Under the pieces are notes generated by a model. That model was not told the DNA's origin, searched no databases, and saw only the letters and a program-made list of their open reading frames with translations. This document shows, piece by piece, positions 19,200-26,434 of a stretch of 52,885 nt of DNA. The translations under genes were made by a program, and so were the position numbers. The stretch comes from a virus: positions 1 to 52,885 of IMG/VR virus record IMGVR_UViG_3300008952_003486. The stretch is one strand, 5' to 3'. Numbering within the stretch: position 1 is the stretch's first letter; each line of letters starts with the position of its first letter.

Positions 19200-19858
19200 T
19201 TTTCAACGTCCTCCAATCCTGGATTTCCGGACTCTCTCAGCACAGAGAGAGTCTTCTTTTGAGATATCAGTTTATCCGCCCAGCGATACTCAACATGCGG
19301 GGGATCTGTGCCTATCAACTGTCCAGGTTCCATATTAAAATTTCCGCCCCATACCAAGTCTGGAAATTGCCTTTCAATGATTTTACCCAAATAATTCCAA
19401 AAATCAAGCACTACCTGATCCAGTACCTTTGTCCGCGGCAGGGATTCGCTTGTTTGCAACATATTTACTCCGATGTTATAGACTCCCGCATACTCGTCTT
19501 TCTTGCTGTGGGCACTCTGATTGATGTCCGGACTGGTAACTTTATCAATTCTGCTCTTTTTCAAAGTTCTGATCGCTCTATGATCTATTAAGAAGTCAAC
19601 CGCTAAACCGTGCACGTGTTTGCTCTTCATTGGGTCGTGCATCTTTGAGAGACCCAAAGAAATTAACTTCTTTTGTCTGAGTGGTGTCCTATATGTCTCG
19701 TATATTTTGAATGGCATCTGGTGCTGCCTTATGACCAACTTTAGATCATAAATTAGATCTGCGAATTCGGGATAAAGAAATCCAATTCCATCTATTCTTT
19801 TTAGTAATTTTTGATGCCTGATTTGAGCGGGAGTCAGGTCCTCCTGGCATCTCGTCAT
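19196..19858 (-). CDS. Peptidoglycan endopeptidase, M15 (VanY/D-Ala-D-Ala-type) family
   Basis: 220 residues, ATG 19858, overlapping both neighbours by 4 nt. Metal-binding motifs of the M15 family are intact: SKHVHGLAVDF gives His81 and Asp88, and WGG...TDPPHVEY gives His188. The YRTP motif (residues 56-59) precedes them as in phage L-alanyl-D-glutamate or D-alanyl-carboxypeptidase lysins. It would cut peptide stems of the cell wall. There is no signal peptide, and it is embedded among hub/spike genes rather than in a lysis cassette. A virion-associated wall-opening enzyme, functionally replacing the lysozyme domain of T4 gp5, is therefore more likely than an endolysin. Either use is possible. 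Confidence 0.85.
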   Translation of the reverse strand: MTRCQEDLTPAQIRHQKLLKRIDGIGFLYPEFADLIYDLKLVIRQHQMPFKIYETYRTPLRQKKLISLGLSKMHDPMKSKHVHGLAVDFLIDHRAIRTLKKSRIDKVTSPDINQSAHSKKDEYAGVYNIGVNMLQTSESLPRTKVLDQVVLDFWNYLGKIIERQFPDLVWGGNFNMEPGQLIGTDPPHVEYRWADKLISQKKTLSVLRESGNPGLEDVEK

Positions 19859-20481
19859 CGAGGTACCCTAGAAGCGGAAGCAGGACTAGACGCTGGCGCA
19901 CTAGTTGGCACTTGAGATGCTGCGTTTCTTTCTCCTGACCCAATCCCATCTCCTGGTGTAGGAGGGAACGCTGCATCGACCTGTGGTGCTTCCGCTGCTG
20001 TCTTCGCGCCGCTTGTGATTTTTGTGCTCTTTATTCCGCGGGTTACATATTTATCGGTCAATCCCATAATCTTGCCGCTTTTGCTGCTATATATTGCGCT
20101 GTCGATGTTCACGACTATTATCTGTCCAATGGTGGGCGCAGTATCAGATTGCCCAACGTAGGTGCGGTGCATGTCTATTAGGTAGTGCGAACAAGATTTT
20201 ATCTTTGGCGAAACCCACTCTACCGGTTCTGGTATCGCAGCGTCCACTTCTGGTATGCGCGCCTTGACATACGCGACACCTTCTTCATATCTGTCAACGC
20301 GCATCACAACTGCCTTCCAGAAACTCCTATCTTCTTTGGGCGCTCCATACGTAGACTCGTAAGCGTTAACTGCTATTGTCGCTAGCGGTTCATCTTCTTC
20401 CTCGTTGTACTTCCTTTGCTGGTCTCTAATCCTGGGAGGATTAATAAGTCCTGCTGGTACAGTTGCAGTCCTCTCGGTCAT
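19855..20481 (-). CDS. Hub/spike OB-fold protein, gp5 N-terminal-like
   Basis: 208 residues, ATG 20481 touching the stop of the 96-aa gene (TAATG). Residues about 52-135 (FWKAVVMRVDRYEEGVAYVK, then ARIPEVDAAIPEP, then TYVGQSDTAPTIGQIIVVNI) look like the five-strand OB barrel of T4 gp5 and related hub proteins. The last 60 residues are a Thr/Ala/Pro/Ser-rich tail, probably a flexible linker. It is immediately followed by the M15 peptidase and the beta-helix-like protein. A hub or spike adaptor role is inferred from fold and context. Similarity is modest. Confidence 0.55.
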   Translation of the reverse strand: MTERTATVPAGLINPPRIRDQQRKYNEEEDEPLATIAVNAYESTYGAPKEDRSFWKAVVMRVDRYEEGVAYVKARIPEVDAAIPEPVEWVSPKIKSCSHYLIDMHRTYVGQSDTAPTIGQIIVVNIDSAIYSSKSGKIMGLTDKYVTRGIKSTKITSGAKTAAEAPQVDAAFPPTPGDGIGSGERNAASQVPTSAPASSPASASRVPR

Positions 20482-20771
20482 TAGTCGGTACCCTCCAAAG
20501 ATTCAAATATTTCATCTGTATCCACCTTGGATAGCGCTCCGTAATCGTCTTTCACTATCTTCTGTAGCATCCCAGTTAGCTTGACTAATTGTTCGTTAGA
20601 TCTCTGAAGTGTCTCCAGATACTTTGCCGCTACTTGCCCCACGTCCTTGTGCCTCTCTTTGTTCTTCCCGATATATTCCGAGACATCTCTCAACAATTCG
20701 GTTGCGATCTTCCGATCATCGTGAATGTTGGTAATCGCCTCTTCTAAATGTTTTGTGAATTTATCGCTCAT
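20481..20771 (-). CDS. Small helical protein of unknown function
   Basis: 96 residues, ATG 20771 overlapping the end of the sigma gene by 4 nt. It is charged and almost wholly helical (LEEAITNIHDDRKIATELLRDV, KYLETLQRSNEQLVKLTGMLQKI), consistent with a coiled-coil dimer. I recognise no domain. Similar small helical genes occur next to the late sigma factor in marine T4-like phages. Its location between gp55-like and hub genes is compatible with a transcription co-factor or an assembly chaperone. Neither is shown. Confidence 0.6.
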   Translation of the reverse strand: MSDKFTKHLEEAITNIHDDRKIATELLRDVSEYIGKNKERHKDVGQVAAKYLETLQRSNEQLVKLTGMLQKIVKDDYGALSKVDTDEIFESLEGTD

Positions 20772-21466
20772 TCCGAATCCCAGTCAATTTTAAATGTTTT
20801 ATACTTTGCTCTTATCTTGTTTAGACTATTGACAATTTGCTTTGTGTTCAACCCTGTTATCTCTCTTAGATATAAGTAAATAGCTTTTTTATTAAAAATT
20901 TCTATCGCATCCGGTTCTGATAGGATTATTTTAATCGCTTGCGCAACCCTCTTTTCGTTTGGTTTTGCTGAATCTTCCTCCCAAATATCGATTTGCTGGT
21001 TTAGGGATACCCAAAATTCATGCTTTTCTCTATCTTGCACATAAGTGTTTATAGAGACGAGAGCGCTCATTTCCTTGGAGAACTCATTGTCCTCAAAGTT
21101 AATTTCTTTGCTAGCTCGATTGGCGTTATACTTTACTTTGTGGATGAACCAATTTTTTGTTATTACACTAAAATAACTAAACGCCTTTGATCCTTTATCT
21201 GGATCAAATTTATTCAAAATAGTAGTTAGCCAGATTTTACACTCTGACTTTAGATCATCGATATTTGGCAAGTTGGTAAATTTATATGTATAAACTATTT
21301 TGTCAACCATCTCGTCAAACACTGGTCCAATATAATTTATATATAAAAACTCTCTTTCCTGCGGGTCGGCGGTGGTAGCATACTTTACAATTGCATTTTG
21401 GTGTATTTTAGTAAAATAAGCTTTCGTTCCGCCCCTACGACCTCTCCTCTTCCTCTTTCTCTTCAT
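20768..21466 (-). CDS. Late-transcription sigma factor, gp55-like
   Basis: 232 residues, ATG 21466. A basic N-terminus (MKRKRKRRGRRGG) precedes a sigma-region-2-like core: IDDLKSECKIWLTTILNKFDPDKGSKAFSYFSVITKNWFIHKVKY, about residues 67-115. The FDP.KGSKAFSYF..I..N motif is the region 2 signature shared by T4 gp55 and cyanophage homologues. In T4, gp55 binds host RNA polymerase and, with gp33 and the gp45 clamp, recognises TATAAATA late promoters. It is slightly longer than T4 gp55 (185), with an extra C-terminal helical region (QAIKIILSEPDAIEIFNKKAIYLYLR). It overlaps the upstream gene by 32 nt. Confidence 0.88.
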   Translation of the reverse strand: MKRKRKRRGRRGGTKAYFTKIHQNAIVKYATTADPQEREFLYINYIGPVFDEMVDKIVYTYKFTNLPNIDDLKSECKIWLTTILNKFDPDKGSKAFSYFSVITKNWFIHKVKYNANRASKEINFEDNEFSKEMSALVSINTYVQDREKHEFWVSLNQQIDIWEEDSAKPNEKRVAQAIKIILSEPDAIEIFNKKAIYLYLREITGLNTKQIVNSLNKIRAKYKTFKIDWDSE

Positions 21467-21755
21467 CTGTCATTTCCTCTTCGCCGTCGCCTATCTCTAG
21501 GGCGGAATTTTGCCTGAACTCTTCTATGCCTTCCCTCAATCTTTTAGAGTGAAGGATGAGACTCTGTAGTGTCTCGTCGCCATAAAAAGTAGTCAGTTCG
21601 TATATTGCTTCTAGGTGGGCAACAAAACTGTCCATGTCATCCATGAGAAAGTAAATGTTTTCAGAATAAGAAAGGGATTTTCTTATCAGTTTATACCCAA
21701 ACCATATCAATAAAGCATTCAGCATAACTGAAAATGCCAACACAGCATAAATCAT
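21435..21755 (-). CDS. Small membrane-anchored acidic protein
   Basis: 106 residues, ATG 21755. One N-terminal transmembrane helix (about residues 2-22, IYAVLAFSVMLNALLIWFGY) is followed by a cytoplasmic helical region and a strongly acidic C-terminus (EIGDGEEEMTDEEKEEEER). The gene end overlaps the sigma factor start. There is no known domain. A type I-like or tail-anchored orientation is undecided. Confidence 0.65.
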   Translation of the reverse strand: MIYAVLAFSVMLNALLIWFGYKLIRKSLSYSENIYFLMDDMDSFVAHLEAIYELTTFYGDETLQSLILHSKRLREGIEEFRQNSALEIGDGEEEMTDEEKEEEERS

Positions 21756-21758
21756 ACT

Positions 21759-22007
21759 TCATACCTCCTTTTTTAGCGCCTGGTTTCTCTGCTCTCTGAG
21801 ATCTCTTCTGAATTCTTCAATTGAAGACTTCACCACTTCCCCTGTCTTGGCGATGTCCTTTTTCGGGACAAGAGATAGTGGCACAGATGGAACCTTAGAC
21901 AAGGATCCGCTGCATTCCGCGCAGAAAAAGTCTGCCCTTTCACTCATAGAATGGGTGATGCCGTAATAATTTTCACACTCTTCGCAGTGATAAGTATATT
22001 TAGGCAT
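21759..22007 (-). CDS. Zinc-ribbon protein (FmdB-like)
   Basis: 82 residues, ATG 22007. Two CxxC pairs, YHCEEC near residue 8 and FFCAEC near residue 31, form a four-cysteine zinc ribbon of the FmdB/regulatory-protein type (KYTYHCEECE). The remainder is basic and helical (EEFRRDLREQRNQALKKE). Such small ribbons often bind nucleic acid or RNA polymerase. Proximity to the late sigma gene makes a transcription-accessory role attractive but unproved. Its start overlaps the 59-aa upstream gene by 8 nt. Confidence 0.75.
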   Translation of the reverse strand: MPKYTYHCEECENYYGITHSMSERADFFCAECSGSLSKVPSVPLSLVPKKDIAKTGEVVKSSIEEFRRDLREQRNQALKKEV

Positions 22008-22179
22008 CCTCGGATATCATCTCAAAAGTCGGAGGATTCTCAACAAATAAGTTTCCCTCTCCGTCTGCAACCAGAACTAGTCCCCCTAGAATGGGTACAA
22101 TGTCCTCTTGCTCCATTAAGCACTTCTGGAGTGCCATCATAAGTGCACCTTGTGCTTGATCCGATAATTTCATTTTCAT
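22000..22179 (-). CDS. Small conserved-looking phage protein, 59 aa
   Basis: Read directly from the minus strand: ATG at 22179 preceded by AGGAG (tttctcctt on the plus strand) with 6-7 nt spacing. It encodes MKMKLSDQAQGALMMALQKC and continues to a TAA that overlaps the start of the zinc-ribbon gene. It is amphipathic helical in the first half, then has ILGGLVLVADGEGNLFVEN. A good ribosome site, tight packing and a gap otherwise empty support it. I believe similar short proteins occur in marine T4-like phages. Function unknown. Confidence 0.75.
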   Translation of the reverse strand: MKMKLSDQAQGALMMALQKCLMEQEDIVPILGGLVLVADGEGNLFVENPPTFEMISEDA

Positions 22180-22193
22180 TTTATTTCTCCTTT

Positions 22194-23279
22194 TTATGCC
22201 CGACCATATGAATCTTCATAGCGAACAATATCATCCTCGCCAAAATATTCACCTGTCTGAACTTCTATAAAAACTAAATCTTCTTTTCCACGATTCTCAA
22301 TTCTATGTTTTTCTTTTTTCTCTATCACTGTATTATCTCCTGGTTTCAAACAAAACAACTGCAAGGGTTCTTCGTTACACACATTATCCTTCTCGACCGT
22401 TCCGCTACCTTGCACGACAACCCACGTTTCTTTGCGGTGATCGTGTGACTGCAAACTGAGTTTATGTCCAGGTCTAACAATTATTTTCTTGACCTTGCAC
22501 TCTTCGCCATCATATAGAACGTGGTATTCACCCCATGGTCTTACGCCATCTTCTTCCACTTGTTCGCCCCCTTTCATGGAATTGAAAACCTTTTTTTTCA
22601 ACTTTGTCGCGGACCAACCATGGTTGCGCGAAATAAAAACAATCGGGTGCTGCAAGTCACTGCCCGTATAATTTCTGCCCTTGTAGTCTTCTCCCAGAAA
22701 TCTAACATCTATATGATTTTCGGAAAGATAATCATACAATTCTTCCTCTGTTTCATATTCAAAAATCTCGTTCACATGCCTCAAAGATAAAAGCATTTCT
22801 CTTCTTTCGCTCACGCTCAACACTGGTTTTAACTTCTCACTCCTTTCTCTTGTGGGATCCACGTGTAGACCTACGACCAGATGATTACAGTGTTCTGATG
22901 CATCTTTAAAGCAGCGTATATATCCTGGATGTATAATATCGAAGGATCCTGCGATAAATCCTTTTTTTACCGGAGTGAATTCTCCCCTCCAATCATCTAT
23001 GTGTATGCACTTATCGTCAATAAAAATATCTGCATGTGGTTTTTTATTTGTAATCAATTCATGATATTTAAAACCCCAACCATCTAACTGTCGAGTCGTT
23101 TGGATAGTCCAATCTCTGCCAGAAACTGAACCGCGGGCAGTCATAAATAATATGGTATTTCCCTCCTCATAAAGTTGATTGATGCGCCTTCTAACATCCT
23201 CAAAAGGTTTGGCATCCATATAATTGCTGTCCTCCTCAAGGGAGCATATCGTACCATCTATATCAAAACAGTATATCAT
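22194..23279 (-). CDS. Three-domain sugar enzyme: HAD phosphatase - nucleotidylyltransferase - phosphomannose isomerase cupin
   Basis: 361 residues. Residues 1-100 are a HAD phosphatase (catalytic D6-I-D8-GT, MTAR near 47-50, IDDK 87-90). Residues 106-235 are an HxGH-type nucleotidylyltransferase (AGSFDIIHPGY with a His-Pro-Gly-Tyr variant at 117-120, and SATKLKKK near 223 in the place of ISxTxxR). Residues 246-361 are a type II mannose-6-phosphate isomerase cupin (RPWGEYHVL, LSLQSHDHRKETWVVV, YFGEDDIVRYEDSYGR) like the ManC C-terminus. It follows a GmhA-like isomerase and an HddA-like kinase, so phosphatase plus nucleotidylyltransferase could finish NDP-heptose. The cupin could supply mannose-6-phosphate for GDP-mannose. 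Substrates of the first two domains are inference. Confidence 0.85.
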   Translation of the reverse strand: MIYCFDIDGTICSLEEDSNYMDAKPFEDVRRRINQLYEEGNTILFMTARGSVSGRDWTIQTTRQLDGWGFKYHELITNKKPHADIFIDDKCIHIDDWRGEFTPVKKGFIAGSFDIIHPGYIRCFKDASEHCNHLVVGLHVDPTRERSEKLKPVLSVSERREMLLSLRHVNEIFEYETEEELYDYLSENHIDVRFLGEDYKGRNYTGSDLQHPIVFISRNHGWSATKLKKKVFNSMKGGEQVEEDGVRPWGEYHVLYDGEECKVKKIIVRPGHKLSLQSHDHRKETWVVVQGSGTVEKDNVCNEEPLQLFCLKPGDNTVIEKKEKHRIENRGKEDLVFIEVQTGEYFGEDDIVRYEDSYGRA

Positions 23280-23786
23280 CTAAACCGCCGAATGTAAAAA
23301 TGCTTGGTGGGCGCACTCGACCACCCCATAATCTGTGGAGTCTACCCAATATTCTAGTTTGCAAAGATTAGACTTCTTCGCCAAACTTCTGCAAGAATTA
23401 TATTCATCAAACCCGGTCAACATAATAAAGGTAGTTTGACTCTCCAGGCAGTAATTTACACAACCAACAATATTGTCAGATCTCCCAGATGAAGAAATTA
23501 AAATTACCAAAGTGTCAGAATCGCTAAACTCCTTTAGGAATTGAGAAAATGCATTTTCAATTCCGTAATCATTTATATAACAAGTAAGTCTAGACGGGTC
23601 AGAAAAAGAAAAAGACTTTTTTCCCAACTTCTTGGTATAATCTTGCGATATGTGCGAAGCGATAGAATTGCTTCCTCCATTACCTATTATAACAACTTTT
23701 GAATAAGATTTTAAGAGAAACTCTAATTCTTCAATCTTTTTCTTTGGAATATCCTCCAATGCTCCTATGAGTTCCTTCATTATCAT
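23280..23786 (-). CDS. SIS-domain sugar-phosphate isomerase, GmhA-like
   Basis: 168 residues, ATG 23786 overlapping the upstream kinase stop (ATGA). It has the SIS sugar-phosphate-binding features: VVIIGNGGSNSIASHISQDYTKKLGKK near residues 31-57 and VILISSSGRSDNIVGCVNYC near residues 93-112. The GNGGS..A.H...D pattern is that of GmhA, which converts sedoheptulose 7-phosphate to D-glycero-D-manno-heptose 7-phosphate. It is slightly shorter than bacterial GmhA (about 190). The next genes on either side (GHMP kinase, HAD/nucleotidylyltransferase) match the following steps of the heptose pathway. Confidence 0.82.
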   Translation of the reverse strand: MIMKELIGALEDIPKKKIEELEFLLKSYSKVVIIGNGGSNSIASHISQDYTKKLGKKSFSFSDPSRLTCYINDYGIENAFSQFLKEFSDSDTLVILISSSGRSDNIVGCVNYCLESQTTFIMLTGFDEYNSCRSLAKKSNLCKLEYWVDSTDYGVVECAHQAFLHSAV

Positions 23787-24718
23787 ATATTTATGTCCCT
23801 TACGCCCTCTTCGCTGATGCTGATTGGAATAAATTTCTTACCTCTGATCTCTGATCTTGAAAACACCAAAAAGAATCCTCCGCCGCCGGCACCACACAGT
23901 TTATGGGCGGCGGCATCTCTATTTCCACAAAGATATTTGTCAATCTCCATAACGCGAGGGTTGTTTGCTATGGATGAAGAAGTTTCTTTTTTCTTTGCCC
24001 AACCTTCGTTTATTATATTAAAAAAAGCGTCCTCGTCGTTTCGGATTATTGCACCCTCTAAGTCGTCAACGAGTCCCATAAGAGGAACTCTCTTCTCTAG
24101 ATCTAAAGTTGACAAAACTTCAGTAGAAGATCTCGTAACGTCTGTTGGTAGAAGATACATATTGACATTATTGAAAATTTGCTGAGATAGATATGTGAAT
24201 TTTGGATCTTTCTCCTTATCGAAATCAATTCGTTTCAGAGATCCGATGCCACATCCATATACGTCCTGATATCCAGTGCGAGAATTAAATTTTTTTTCAA
24301 TCTGCAACGAAATTTTACAGACCTCTGAATCTGATAAACTAATTTTTTTAAATTTTGAAACTGCCCTCACCAAAGAAATGGTATAGGAAGAAGAGGATGC
24401 AAGACCGGAACCAGATGAGATTATATCTGAGGAAAAAGTACACGTCACTTGTTCGCATTGAAAATATTTCAGGACTTCCCTGGCAACATCGTTTTTTATG
24501 CTGCCTATGCTGTCATGCTCTTCTCTCTTGGTATAATTTATAATATATTTTCCATACATTTTATTATATCCCAATACGTCCGACGATATCATGATGTAGG
24601 TATATAAATTAACAGGGAAATTTATAACCGATCCGGCGCCGTAGTGATCTATAAAATCCTGCAAATCTGTCGATCCTCCCACCAAAGATATTCTCAAGGG
24701 GCACTTAGTTATTATCAT
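23783..24718 (-). CDS. GHMP sugar kinase, HddA-like (heptose-7-phosphate kinase)
   Basis: 311 residues, ATG 24718, overlapping the previous gene by 14 nt. GHMP motifs are clear: N-terminal CPLRISLVGGSTDLQDF, the ATP-binding GSGLASSSSYTISLVRA near residue 107, and the C-terminal LCGAGGGGFFLVFS near residue 279. The overall pattern resembles D-glycero-D-manno-heptose 7-phosphate kinase (HddA), which phosphorylates C1. Pairing with a GmhA-like isomerase supports this. Fucokinase-type or other sugar kinases of the same superfamily remain possible. Confidence 0.82.
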   Translation of the reverse strand: MIITKCPLRISLVGGSTDLQDFIDHYGAGSVINFPVNLYTYIMISSDVLGYNKMYGKYIINYTKREEHDSIGSIKNDVAREVLKYFQCEQVTCTFSSDIISSGSGLASSSSYTISLVRAVSKFKKISLSDSEVCKISLQIEKKFNSRTGYQDVYGCGIGSLKRIDFDKEKDPKFTYLSQQIFNNVNMYLLPTDVTRSSTEVLSTLDLEKRVPLMGLVDDLEGAIIRNDEDAFFNIINEGWAKKKETSSSIANNPRVMEIDKYLCGNRDAAAHKLCGAGGGGFFLVFSRSEIRGKKFIPISISEEGVRDINI

Positions 24719-25607
24719 GTATCTCCCAAATCCACTCGTGCAACTTCACACTTGGATACCATCCCAGCATTGACTTGATTTTATCTATATTCGATAAGTT
24801 ATCCAATGCTTCCCCTGGACGTTCTTTGGCAAACATAATGTCATTGCTTATCATCTTTGCTATTTCTACAATAGAATAGTGCGACCCAGAACCAACATTG
24901 AAGATTTCTCCGAAGCATTTTTCATTATCAGTTTTCATTGCCGCAATGTTTGCTTCCACAACATCTTTCACATGCACAAAATCACGACACTGCTTTCCAT
25001 CCCCGACCACTGTTAGGGGTTCTCCTCTTGCCTTTTGTCTCAGAAATATTGCCATCACGGGGGCATACTGTCCCACACTAGGCATGCGCTCGCCATAGAC
25101 ATTAAAATATCTAAACATAATGGTTGGCAGACCATAAAGTTTGTTATACATCCTACATAAATCTTCTGCTGCCGCCTTAGTGGAAGAATAGGGATTTAAA
25201 CAATCGGGAGGCATATCTTCTACGAGTGGGGGCGCGTTCAACAACCCATAAGCAGAAGAAGTGGATGAATATATGACCCTCCCAACATTGTTTTCCCTCG
25301 CACTTTGCAATACATTAAATGTCCCCATGTAATTTACAGAACAAGCGCGGTGGGGGTTTAATATTGCTGGTTGTAACCTGGACTCTGCTGCAAGATGAAA
25401 GACTACATCCACATTCTTAAATATTCCCTCTATTTCACCATAATTGGTTATATCTGCTCTATAATTTTCAGATTTATCGTTCCAATAAAAAGTCTCGTTA
25501 TTGGCGCTTTCGTCATCTATCACTATCACTTCGTGCTTGTCGTGTACTAAACGATCAACAATGTGCGATCCAATAAATCCGGCGCCGCCAGTTACCAATA
25601 CCCTCAT
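24705..25607 (-). CDS. NAD-dependent nucleotide-sugar epimerase (GalE/WbpP-like SDR)
   Basis: 300 residues, ATG 25607. Extended short-chain dehydrogenase fold: the Rossmann motif GGAGFIGSH (residues 7-15), HLAAESR, catalytic SST..AYG then YSSTKAAAEDL (the Y..K pair), and RYFNVYGERMPS for substrate binding, followed by DFVHVKDVV. The family acts on UDP-glucose/UDP-GlcNAc (4-epimerases) or as dehydratases or decarboxylases. The SSTSSAYG and NPYSSTK motifs fit a 4-epimerase. Its exact nucleotide sugar cannot be told. It is placed between the heptose genes and the RmlD/CapE-like pair. Confidence 0.82.
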   Translation of the reverse strand: MRVLVTGGAGFIGSHIVDRLVHDKHEVIVIDDESANNETFYWNDKSENYRADITNYGEIEGIFKNVDVVFHLAAESRLQPAILNPHRACSVNYMGTFNVLQSARENNVGRVIYSSTSSAYGLLNAPPLVEDMPPDCLNPYSSTKAAAEDLCRMYNKLYGLPTIMFRYFNVYGERMPSVGQYAPVMAIFLRQKARGEPLTVVGDGKQCRDFVHVKDVVEANIAAMKTDNEKCFGEIFNVGSGSHYSIVEIAKMISNDIMFAKERPGEALDNLSNIDKIKSMLGWYPSVKLHEWIWEIHDNN

Positions 25608-25615
25608 TTCACCCT

Positions 25616-26431
25616 CTACAGATCGAATATCTGCTCTCGCACTTTAGGAAGATCTTTTGCCAAAAGCAAACTCAAATCTTCGTTAGTAGACAAAGTTCTA
25701 TCTATTGATTCTGGTGTTTCGAACGGGACAATTGATATGCCCAAATTAAATTTCTCGTTAATATATTTAACCATTTCGTATTTCGTAACAGCGCTCGATG
25801 CAACATGAAATAAACCCTCTGTGTATAGATCTTCTTTAATTATTCTCTCGCATAATTTCGCATACTCTTTGGTTGTAACCCCATTCCACTTGTGATTTGT
25901 GTATCCATCGACTTTTTTACCTTCCATGGATTTAACCCAAGATATCAAACTAGCATTCTTGTGTATTTCTTCTCCAATTATGCTAGTCCTAATCACCATG
26001 CAATCTTTGTGTGGCTCCCCAAGAGATTTTGACTTGCCATAGAAATCAAGACAATCGTGCTCATCGTCTTCTCTATAATTTCCCTTTCTTCCAGAAAACA
26101 CACAATCGGTAGTTATGTGAATCAACTTAATTCCATATCTCTTACAGTGAGTCGCCAACTCGCGAGGGAACAGAGAGTTTAGATATATGCTCTTTGCCCT
26201 ATCATCATCTATGAATGGTTTTATGACGCCTATGCAGTTGATGATATAGTCAACTCGTGGAATATCCAAAACGCTAGCCTTTTCAGCATCAAACCACACC
26301 TTGTTCGTGCCATAAGAAACTTCTCTGCTCCTGTAGGTCAAGGTAATATCATACTCTTCTTTGTTCAGAAAGTGCTTTCCCACTGCACTGCCTAGCATGC
26401 CTGTGCTCCCAAGAACTAAAATCTTTTTCAT
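25616..26431 (-). CDS. RmlD-like nucleotide-sugar 4-ketoreductase
   Basis: 271 residues, ATG 26431. N-terminal LVLGSTGMLGSAVGKHF Rossmann motif, NCIGVIKP, then HITTDCVFSGRKGNYREDDE and the YGKSKSLGE catalytic Y..K. These are the signature of dTDP-4-dehydrorhamnose reductase relatives and of FnlB/WbjC/CapF-type reductases of the UDP-L-FucNAc route. It lies 3 nt after the 4,6-dehydratase gene, so it probably reduces that enzyme's 4-keto product. The cupin tail of CapF is absent. The RmlA/B/C genes needed for dTDP-rhamnose are not in the window. Confidence 0.82.
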   Translation of the reverse strand: MKKILVLGSTGMLGSAVGKHFLNKEEYDITLTYRSREVSYGTNKVWFDAEKASVLDIPRVDYIINCIGVIKPFIDDDRAKSIYLNSLFPRELATHCKRYGIKLIHITTDCVFSGRKGNYREDDEHDCLDFYGKSKSLGEPHKDCMVIRTSIIGEEIHKNASLISWVKSMEGKKVDGYTNHKWNGVTTKEYAKLCERIIKEDLYTEGLFHVASSAVTKYEMVKYINEKFNLGISIVPFETPESIDRTLSTNEDLSLLLAKDLPKVREQIFDL

Positions 26432-26434
26432 ATT

